The notes below the pieces were generated by a model, which saw nothing but the letters and a program-made list of their open reading frames with translations, did not search any database and was not told the origin of the DNA. Source: Caecitellus pseudoparvulus (Eukaryota; Bigyra: Bicosoecida). From it: DNA of 64,000 nucleotides. Below, piece after piece: positions 55,306 through 64,000 of this stretch; position 1 is the stretch's first letter; each line of letters begins with the position of its first letter. The translations under genes were made by a program, and so were the position numbers. The stretch lies in assembly GCA_965644315.1 (NCBI GenBank), contig CBFFRQ010000064.1, forward strand, positions 186,001 to 250,000. The letters are read 5' to 3'.

Positions 55306-58300
55306 ATGCCTTCCTCTGCTACGTCCGTGCCGGACTCGACTGCAGCGGTGGGGGGGCTACAAGCCCAAAAAGGCTACCTGCAGCTCCTCTTTGAACTTTC
55401 AGGGGGCTACCGCATGCCTCGCTACGTACTGCTCGTGCTGCTGGCCATCCGGTTCGGGCAGCAACTGTCACTTGGCTTGATCGTGGCAGCTGCCAGCAGT
55501 GACAGCCGGTGGCTCGGTAGTATTGCCCGCTGGGGCAGCTTCCTGTCATTTGCCCGCACTGATGTCATGCACGGCGCCAGTGTGTACTTTGGTGCGCTCA
55601 TTGCCTCCTTTGTGTGGCAAGCGGCGTTGCTCGGCGGCTGCCTCCTGCTGTACCTGTGGATCGTCCGGTGAGTGCGCACGTCTCGCTTGCCATGAGTGCG
55701 CAACGAGGACTCTTCATCCCGCCCCCTGCATCGGCGGAGGTGGCGGAAGGGGGCTGCTAAGCCCGTGAAGTCGCGTGCTTGGGCTGTCGCTGCGACCCCG
55801 CACACTCGCACGCATTCCCTCCTCGCAGCGCCGCCGGGGACGCCCAGAAGCTCGTGGCAGTCCGGAGATCCGTGCTTCCTCAGATTCTGCGCAGCATGCT
55901 GTTTGTGAATGCCCTGGTGCTTCTCATGCCGGTCGTCTCGCTGTCGTCGCGACTGCTTGTCTGCAACGGAGGCGATTCGCCGCGTTCAGATGTAGCATTC
56001 TCCCTCGTGGAGCCGGTTGCTGGCCTGGTGGACACCTCAGGTCAGGCCCTGTATGATAGCATGCAGACATCTGTTGTTCGTCAGGCGTTCGGAGAGAACG
56101 CCATCTGCTGGCAGGGTGCGCACTTGGGCCTATTCTTCGTCGCCATGGTGTTGCTGCCGCCGTACGTGGTCTTGTCAGTGTTGGGATACGTCGTCTTGGT
56201 GGACCGGGAGATGGACTCCACCCAACTGCTGGCACACGCTGATCCCCATGCAGATGTCATGGACATGAACTGGCTCGTCGCTGTCTCCTTCGCTTTCCAA
56301 GTGGCTTCTGACGTCGTGGACGTGTGGCTGGTGGATGGCCTCCTTGCAATCGGGTACTTGGCGTGGACCTGGTGGAGTGTCATCCACTCAGAGTACGTCT
56401 CGACAAACTTGAATGACTGCGTTGTTGCGGTGCTTGCAGCTGTTACGTGGACCATGGCGGGCGGCGTGACAGGCGTCGTCCTGGGCCGAGAAGTGGACGT
56501 CGGGCCCATGGTTGTCTTGGGCGTATTTGTGGCGGCCGCCTTGGGATTCTTCGTGTCGCGTGCACGTCGCACAATGGTGGTGTCCATGCCCCTCAAGCGC
56601 CTGACTCGTGTCGCAGACATCGTGCAGTGGGCTCGCCACCGAGTGCAGCTCGCCGTCGAAGGGCACAGCTCTGTTCGCTCGTACGTCATGGCCCCAGGCG
56701 AAGGCGATGGTGGCATGCTAGCAGCCCTGCTAGAAGACGATGGAAGTGAAGAAGATGACTATGTCGGCATTGCTGCGCGGCCAAGGGCTACTCAGAAGCT
56801 GGGGGGCGGTGCGGACAGCGTGTTCGGTGGTGCCCAGCTGCACGGCAACACCAGGGCGCTCATCAGCGACGCAGAAAAGGGCTACCAGCTGCTGGTGAAC
56901 CAGCACCCACGCTCGGCGCTGGCAGCGCTGCATGCAGCACTATTCTACAAGGCCACAGGCGTCAGCAAGAACGGCTACCTGGAGCTGCGTATGCTGGCTC
57001 GGGCTTGGCGCCTCAGCTCTGCCTGGGACGTGCGCCTGGTCGTCGTGCTGCGGACGTGGCACGTGACGTTCGACTCAAACTCGTCCCCGTCCGGCACGGC
57101 TGGGATGGTGGAGTCGTCGTCCGTCATGGGCGCCGATTTGTCTGGCATGCAGCGCATCGTGTACGACCACCACCAGACGGCGGCGCGTAGCGCTGAGACG
57201 TCCGCATACCACACCATGCACACAGCCTTCTCAAAACTGCAGCTAGCAGACGTGGACTTGGAGTCCCTGCACACACTGGCCATGAACTTTGCCGATCACC
57301 GCCGCACGGCTGACACGCATTTCAAAGCCATGCTGACCATGAACCCGACGTCCCCGGAAGTCCTGCGTGCCTACGCGGCGTTCTTGACACGGTCCTTCCA
57401 AGAGGAGCATGTGGCAGTTGCCTTGCTGAGCAAGGCCGAGCGCCTCGAGGCGACAGCTTCCAGGGTGCACGTGCACAAAGTGAACGACTTCCTGCCAGGC
57501 AGCGAAGGCGGCGACTCGCGTGGGGATTCACACTGGGGCGTGCAAGGTGGTGCGAGCACTGCTTCAGCAGCCCTGGACGACAACTCCGCTGTGCTGGTGC
57601 TGAGTGCTGGCGAGCTGGATTTCGGGGACATCATTGCGTGCAATGCGGCCTCCTGCCGCATCTTCGGCAGGGCGCGTTCCGAGATGCTGGGAGCCAACGT
57701 GCGCGTTCTGGTTCCGGCGCCCTTCAACCAGCTCCCCCTGTCTGACATGGAAGGGTTCGCGCGCAATGCGACTGACTTCCTGGACAAGTGGCACTACATG
57801 GTGGGCATCCATGTGAACGGCACTCTCATTCCCGTGCGCGCAATGCTGCAGGCGGCCCCCCCAGCCATCTCTGGCGCCTGCGACCCTCGCTTCGCCCTGG
57901 TGTGCCAGCAGCTGCAACTTGCAGACGTGCAGGGGGTGGCCATCGTGCGTGGGGCAGCTGCTGATGACAGCCTGTCCCTGGCACATGCCTCCACAGGCAT
58001 GCACCACTTGCTGGGCATTGACGCGGCCACCGTGGCAGAGTACGATCTGCCCATCGGCGCGTGGATGCCCAGCTTGGACCGGGCGTGGAGGGGGGAGCCC
58101 CTGCACGGCAGAAAGTCAACGACAGCTGCTGCGACAGGCTTTGCTGAGGATGCGTATGCGTGGCGGCACGGGCGCGGGAAGGGCCACATGGGCATTCGAC
58201 ACCGCTCCGCGGGCGGGCAGGCAGTGGACGCACCACCCCGGCACCGGCGGGGTTCGACTGGCGGGCAGGCACATGGTGGCCGCAGGCGCAGTCACAGGGC

Positions 58301-61300
58301 CTCCAGCACCTCTTCGTGGAGCACTGTGGCGCTGCAAGATGAAGTCATCAAGCTGAGGGCGTGCACAGTGACCCCCAAGGGGGTGCAGGTGCTGCGCCCG
58401 GCGGCGCCCAGCGGCCACAAGGGCAGCACCACCGACACCTCCGACTCAGATGGTCGGTATGGCCGCCTACAGGCCCGCACGTCCAGCGAAGAAGGGCCCC
58501 CCCGTGCCTCCAGCAGGCCGCAGGGGCGCCGCAGGGGGTCTGGCGTGTCCACCATCGTGGAGGTTGAAGAGGAGGCTTCCGATCGGGGGGGCAGCCCAGT
58601 TCCCAGCGCCTTGGCCCCGACGGGCACAGATGGTGCGCCCGTGCAGGCCCGGCGCCACCGGTCATCCCTGGCGTTGACCTCGTCTGACGGGGAGACCGGG
58701 GGGAGGGAGTCCTCGGAGCCCAGCTCAGGCAAGGGCAAGAGGTCGCCCGGCCCCGCCCTCACAGAAGATGGGCGCCCCCTCTCCCAACAAGTGAGCGTGA
58801 CAGTCATGCCGCTGTCAGGCCTCTTCGTGGGGTGCGCCGGACACGCGCTCTTCGACGAGACGTACTACGGCTTTGTCATCGTGAGCAAGTACACGGAAGA
58901 CCGAGGCGGTGCCAAGGCGCTGCGCCACCGCAACACCGGCCCCCGAACCGTGGAGGTGACCCCCACCAGTGGCTACCCGCTGACGCCGCCTCCCCAAGCC
59001 ATGCCTCCCAGCGACGGCGACATGATGAGGAGTCCGACTGTGGATGGCAAAGTGGGCCCACCTCGCCGCAGGTCTTTGGCAGAAGCCAGTGTGGGGGGCG
59101 GCTCCTCTTCCTCGGCGTCGGCGGCAGGGGGTGGTATGGGTGCGTCGGGGCGCTACCTCATGCCCCCCGAAACTGGCCCAGGCGGGACGTCGTCCATGGT
59201 CACCGCTGAGGACACCGCGTCAGTGGGCTCCCGCATGACACGCGGGACGTATGGAGGCGCCGTGGGCCTCGCCCCTATCAAGACAGTGGACGACACGGTG
59301 CCAGACGAGAGCGGCGGCCTTCGTGCTGGGCGGGTCACTTCGTTGGGCGGCGGCAGCGTCCTTTCGGCGGGGCGCCATGCCACTGACATGACGGAGGAAC
59401 AGAGTGAGTTCCTCATTGACAGCCACATGCAGGGCCAGAGGACGGCCCGTGGCCAGCCCTCTGAGGGGCAAGCCGGGCGTGGCGTGCGGTTCAGCGGCGG
59501 CGGGGATCACATCACAGTGGGCACGCGTAATACGGCGGTGAGCTCCACCATGGCCATGCTGCAGGTCATGGTGTCTTCGTCGGATACCACGGGCATCGCT
59601 CCGCTGCGAACCGTGCACCGAGTGTTCCGGTCCTCAGTCATCTCCATGATTGTGTCCACGTTGATCCTGTTCTTCGTGTTCTTCTTCCTCCTGCACGCCG
59701 TGCTGCTGGACCAAATGACTTCCGTGGGAGACGTGCAGCAGCGCTTCCTGTCCACGTGGGGCTTGTACCACTCCCTGTTGGGAGCAGGGGGGCTGGCTGT
59801 GTCGGGGCTGGCGCCGCTTAACTTCACACAGTACGTGGAGGACATGGTGGACTCGCGGTCCTTCCTGAAAGCCCTGGATGAGAACATCTTGGAAGAGGCC
59901 CGCCGCCTCGGAGCCTTCACTCCCGCACCAGCAGGCACACTGCCTCTGCTCACTGAGCCGGCGACGCTGAACATTCCCTCCGGGGCAGGGGAAGGCAGTG
60001 CGGCGCATTTTTCGCTGCTGGAAGGGCTGGGCTTCCTGGATGTGCGCCTGGGCCAGTTCGTGCAGGCCCAGTCCCCCCTCGCGCTGTGGCCAGACAACGC
60101 CAATGCTTCTGCCCTCACTGACACGTCCGCACGTGCCATGGTTCGCACGCTGCGGGAGCAAGTCCTCCCAGCCTTGGCACAGCTCGCAGCCGCGAAAGGG
60201 CCGGATGTTGAAAGCCACTTGTTCTTCGAGGGTTGGTTGGACATGGGGCTCATGTCTGCATTTCTCCTGGTGCGGGGTGTCATCTTCGGCCTCATTGCCG
60301 CACGCGCTGCGCGGGAATTCGACGAACTCAAGAACGCACCGTTGAAGGCCATGGCGGGCATGAATGGGCGGACGCTGAAGCTGCTGCAGGCGAGGAGCGC
60401 AGAGCACCTGCGCAGCGCACTGGGGGTGGACGAAGATGAAGAGATGTGGGATGACGAGGGGAATTTGGACGACGTGGAGGCGGAGCTGGCGTTGGCGTTG
60501 GGAGAACGGGGTGTGGAACGTGCTGTGGGCTCCCCCATGCGCAGGCCCAAGCGCCACACGTCAGACATGGGGGGCGCAGCGGGAACTCCGTCACACAGCA
60601 GCTCCTCCCACCTGGCAGAGTCCCAGCGCGACGTGGCTGTGCAGCATGGGGCGGGCGTGCGAGCCATGCAAAACCGCCGCGGTTCCACCGGCACCTACGC
60701 TTCCAGTCAGTTTACCGGCGCGAGTGGCGACACACACCTGCGGGAGATGCTTGCCAACAGGAGCTTCGCCCGGACTGCCGCACGCGCTGCGGCTGCGGTG
60801 GACATGCACCCCACCACCCCGACTCGCTCCACGACGCAGCCAGTCCGTGGCACACCCGCGAAGGAGAGTAAGGCTGCCCGCCCGCCGCTGGACCGGTCGG
60901 GCTCCAAGGGGGGCGTGGACAGCGGGGGAGACAGTTCAGCTTCCTCGGGACGCAGGGCACCCGTGACGCTGGCGGAACAAGAGCAGGGTGCGCCCACTGA
61001 CGTCTCAGCCTCCTCTTCTTCGGAACGTGCGCTGGTCCAGGAGGAAGGAGGCACTGGCGTGCCCTCTGGTCCAGCCCATGCGCTGCGGGCGGACGGCATC
61101 CCCCACAAAGTCCGCACACGAGTGCGGGCCGTGTCAGCGGGCCACATCCCGCAGGCGACTGGGGGCTCCCCCATGCCTGGGGGTGGTGACCCGCCAGTCG
61201 CAGTCGCTGTGCATCTGCAGCCCAAGTCCCCCTACGTGCCAGCTGGAGGTGTGCCCCCTCGGCACTCGTCGGATGTGTACACCACCCCGCAGAAATCAGC

Positions 61301-62582
61301 ACCTGGTGGTGCATCTGCCCAGGACTCGTCGGGATACACGACGTCGCTGTACCACAGCAGCAGTGGCCAGACATCCGAAGTGAGCCTGCAGATGAGCAAG
61401 GTGGCCGAGGGTCTGCTGACGCCTACTCCCAAACGCCGCAGAACGCGGCGGAGACGCTTGCCGACAGTGCGAACCTTCAAGGACACTGCGAAGTACCGCA
61501 AGTGGGCGACACTGGTGCTCATGGCCCCCACGATTATCGTCATGGTGCACATCGCGACGGTGATGATCGTGCAGACCACTTTCTGCCTGGCCATGAGCTC
61601 CGCAGTGCAGGAGATGCACGCGGCGACCACCATGGCTGGGCACCTAATGCGGGCGCAAGCGCACTTGCTGCAGGGGACCCTCGCCCCTGACTCCCGTGAG
61701 GAGCAGGCCAGCGCATTGAATGCGACCCTGCAGGAAGGTGTTGCAGTGCGTGATGCCTTGCAGTCACTGCTGCACGGCGCAGAGACGGACTTCCTCCAGG
61801 CACGCATCACAAACCCGTACGCCAGCAACACGCTGCCACCCCTGGACACCGAATCAGCGACATACCTGCGCCTTCGCTCGGATGGATGCGTTCGTGGCCA
61901 GCCTCGTGGCTTGGCTGGCTCCGAGTTGCTGGCGCAGCACAAACTGACATGCGCACAGTACAACGACGGCCTGCTGGCCAGGGGGCTGCTGGATGGGATC
62001 TACCACTACCTGAGCTTGTTGGATCGCATTGTGGAAGCCCAGAGGGTCCGCTTGGCGGCTGCAGGCCCAGGGCAAGTGGCCGCGGCAGATGCTGACACAC
62101 CAGGGGTGGGCCCACTCCTTAGCGAGGCCGTGGAGTTGCACACATTGTACCTGGCCCCCTCCGCCTTGACCATGGTGGAGGAGGAGCGACAGTGGCTTTT
62201 GGACCGCAGCGAGTGGCTCATGATGCTAGTGCATGTCACGAACCTGTGCTCTGGGCTGTTGAATTTCCTCATCATGGTCACCGTCGCATACCCGCTGGTA
62301 GCCGCCCTTACCTCCCACGTGCTGGCTTCTCGAGCGCTCATGCTGACGCTGCCACCGGAAGTCGTACAGCAGGTCCCTGTGCTGCGCAAGGAGTTGTACT
62401 CCATGACCAAGGAAATTCGCGGCGCCAAGCAAACCGAGCGCAACGCCATCAACGTAGCAGCCAAAGGCGGCAGCGGGCAGGGGGGGGACGTCACGTCCCT
62501 CATCATGAGAGCGGACATCGTGCTGGGCAATCAAAGTGGCGCTTCGGCGCTGGGTGGCAACCCCGTGCACGCAAGGTCGTGA
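55306..62582 (+). CDS. TmcB-like multipass membrane protein with TPR-like region and PAS domain, 2,371 aa
   Basis: Two exons: 55306-55667 and 55829-62582 (intron 161 bp, donor GTGAGT, splitting an Arg codon). The first exon adds two membrane helices (residues 40-63, 92-119) missing from the long frame alone. At least six more follow before residue 370. Residues about 465-670 are helical repeats of the Tmc type (HPRSALAALHAALF, SPEVLRAYAAFLTRSFQ). A PAS-like domain at about 705-830 has IIACNAASCRIFGR, EMLGANVRVLVPAPF and KWHYMVGIHVNGTLIPVRAM, the signature I associate with tiny-macrocysts protein B/C. A long disordered Ser/Gly part is interrupted by helices at about 1390-1412 (MIVSTLILFFVFFFLL), 1590, 2013-2041 and 2256-2281. 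The family is widespread in protists, its biochemical role unknown; a sensory membrane protein is plausible. Confidence 0.8.
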
Positions 62583-62723
62583 AAATACACCCAATTCCAT
62601 CGCTACCGTTACGAGGCAGGTGCGGAAGTTGGCGCCTCCACCCCAGCCTTGCCTGCCTCTCCCTTTCCAGGCTGGCTGCCAAACTCGCAGTGGAACCTGT
62701 GCATGGAGGTTTGGGGGGCCTAC

Positions 62724-62940
62724 CTTGACAGAGCTGTGCGAAAAGCTGTGTTCTCCGCCAGCAAGTGCCTCACATTCCCGAAAACATGTGGCCTACCTCC
62801 TGTAGCTGCTGCACTGTGGCGGCTGAGCTGGACGTCTGGCTCGAAAGACCCGCCATGGCACCACTCAGCTGTTGCAGCCGATTCTGCAAGACTGTGTACA
62901 GCTCATCTTTGGACTTATCTTCGAGTCCTGGTGTTGCCAT
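62724..62940 (-). CDS. possible small coiled-coil protein, 5' exons
   Basis: The minus-strand ATG at 62938-62940 opens MATPGLEDKSKDELYTVLQN, followed by a Leu/Gln-rich amphipathic helix ending TVQQLQE at 62797. A GTAGGC donor, 51-bp intron (62746-62796) and CACAG acceptor would add LFAQLCQ (exon 62724-62745), extending the helix in register, with a further GTAGGC donor after it. A final exon probably lies at 62583-62690, but I could not join it in phase. If real, the product is a coiled-coil protein under 100 aa, as in small complex subunits; I cannot name it. It would sit between TmcB-like (convergent) and METTL18 (divergent), filling an otherwise empty 590 bp. Confidence 0.35.
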
Positions 62941-63169
62941 GGCTGTGCAGCGAGGAGTAAGGTACTCAGCCTGCAACGGCAGTGAGTCTTAGCCTGCGCG
63001 GACAGCCTGCCGATGGACAGAGGGCTGATCAATGGGACGAGTGCGCACTTTCGCACAAACGGTGTGTTCCCTTCCGTCCATCACGGTTTTGTCGGCGACC
63101 CTGCGTGTGCTACAGAGACGCAGCCCCCCCCCATGTCCACAAGCCCAAGCGCTCAGGCGACAGCTCAGT

Positions 63170-64000
63170 ATGGCCTCCTTTTCCTTCAGCTTCTTCGGAG
63201 ACGAACCAATGGAGAGTGGGGAAGAGCTTAGGAAAACAGCAGGTGCAGAAGATTCTAGCGGAGGGGATTCTTCGGCGACAAAGGCAGTGCAGAGTGGACT
63301 GGAGCAGCCATGCTCCGTGGTGCCGTTCTCGTTTTCCGCAGCCGGGAGCTGGACCGAGAAGCCTCTCTTTCCAAATGGGTTGCCCTGTGCCGCAAAAAGC
63401 GACGGTACTGAGCTTCTTCAAGGCATAAAGCAAGTCTTACCATCTTCAGCTGCAGCCCCTGGGCTCAGCACTGACCTCGCCAGCATTGCCAGCACGCGAG
63501 ACGTGGAGCCTGGCAGCTACGAAGGCGGATTCAAGACGTGGGAGTGCACGAAGGACGTCATCCAGTGCTTGGCCTGCCACCCAGAGCTCATTTCACATGA
63601 CAGCTTGGTGGTTGACCTCGGTTGTGGCACGGGCCTCGCTGGTTGCGCAGCACTACTGATGGGCGCGCGAGTGGTCTTCCAAGACCTGAATGCCGACGTG
63701 CTGTCCGATACCACCACAGCCCACATCGCGAGCAACACGCCTAGTGCATCCACCGAGAATGTTGCTTTGGTGGCAGGGCCGTGGCGCGCGCTGCCTGGCT
63801 TTCTGCCCCGCGCAGGGGATGCTGGAGAGCTTCCGTCGTGGGCCACCCCGCCAGCACATTTGGTCGTCTCATGTGAAACGCTGTACCGGGTGGAGTACTT
63901 GACGCAGTTCACGGACGCGTTACTTGCATGCATGGGGCTAGGCAGTACTGCCATCCTGGGCACCAAGCGGTACTACTTTGGGGTGGGAGGGGGCACAGAT
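63170..64000 (+). CDS. METTL18: METTL18/HPM1-type protein-histidine N-methyltransferase, 5' part
   Basis: Open from the ATG at 63170 to the window edge (277 codons), so truncated by the window, not by mutation. The N-terminal 110 residues are Ser/Glu/Lys-rich and poorly conserved, but begin FSFSFFGDEP, like the short F-x-F motif opening animal METTL18. The catalytic part starts near residue 113 with the family signature GSYEGGFKTWECTKDVI. Motif I VVDLGCGTGLAGCAAL follows near 147, then VVFQDLNADVL, HLVVSCETLYRVEYL and TKRYYFGVGGGTD, where YFGVGGG is typical of HPM1/METTL18. The enzyme methylates a histidine of ribosomal protein uL3 in yeast and human. Expected to be cytosolic/nuclear with SAM as donor. 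The 3' end lies outside the window. Confidence 0.9.
   Translation, partial: MASFSFSFFGDEPMESGEELRKTAGAEDSSGGDSSATKAVQSGLEQPCSVVPFSFSAAGSWTEKPLFPNGLPCAAKSDGTELLQGIKQVLPSSAAAPGLSTDLASIASTRDVEPGSYEGGFKTWECTKDVIQCLACHPELISHDSLVVDLGCGTGLAGCAALLMGARVVFQDLNADVLSDTTTAHIASNTPSASTENVALVAGPWRALPGFLPRAGDAGELPSWATPPAHLVVSCETLYRVEYLTQFTDALLACMGLGSTAILGTKRYYFGVGGGTD

Noticed and set aside
62900-62940. tRNA B-box-like TCTTCGAGTCCT.
   Set aside because: No matching A box, acceptor stem or anticodon arm upstream; the segment is better explained as part of a small minus-strand coding exon.
62982-63428. Plus-strand frame overlapping the METTL18 start.
   Set aside because: A different frame from the methyltransferase, with shadow-like composition; the ATG at 63170 leads straight into the conserved METTL18 sequence.

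Overview
The window is nuclear DNA from a GC-rich microbial eukaryote. Genes lie on both strands with very small gaps, many are interrupted by short spliceosomal introns (mostly 60-110 bp, donor often GTGCGT, acceptor nearly always CAG), and the products are eukaryote-specific: WASH-complex strumpellin, TAF2, an E2F/DP-family DP factor, ribosomal protein L9, an Arc1p/AIMP1-type tRNA-binding factor, ARL3 and adenylate kinase 7. ARL3 and AK7 suggest a flagellated cell. Strumpellin argues against land plants and most green algae. A stramenopile, haptophyte or similar protist is my best guess; the sequence alone does not settle the lineage.

Layout. 1-878 (+) is the 3' part of a DUF155/RMD1-type gene, convergent with strumpellin (898-4359, -). 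A small unrecognised gene follows (4814-5347, +), then anthranilate synthase component II (5584-6413, +, three exons), a three-exon bZIP factor (6460-7105, -), RPL9 (7279-8179, -) and a coiled-coil protein with an Ig-like N-terminal region (8611-11130, +). Next come an unclassified single-pass membrane protein with a coiled-coil stalk (11203-14355, -), AK7 (14972-17471, +, four exons), an AIMP1/Arc1p homologue (17513-18920, -) and ARL3 (19297-20105, +, four exons).

The centre of the window (20221-45194) is a tandem duplication of one giant four-exon gene. Each copy encodes about 3,956 residues: a signal peptide, GCC2/GCC3-like cysteine-rich repeats, then at least 14 repeats ending in a D-x-[ST]-[PA]-P-like motif. 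The copies differ by about 24 amino acids and one single-residue indel. Homology stops about 90 bp before the start codon and 14 bp after the stop, and the spacers are essentially unrelated.

The right part holds a DP factor (45997-48183, +) convergent with TAF2 (48231-54428, -), the 3' exons of a small unrecognised gene 40 bp upstream of TAF2, a 2,371-residue TmcB-like multipass membrane protein (55306-62582, +), exons of a possible small minus-strand gene (62724-62940), and a METTL18/HPM1-type protein-histidine methyltransferase cut by the window end (63170-64000, +).

There is no operon logic. Most genes are housekeeping or cytoskeletal and ciliary. The least understood content is the giant tandem pair and the stalked membrane protein at 11203-14355. 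Gene models rest on reading frames, splice consensus and family motifs recognised by eye; nothing was checked against transcripts or databases.
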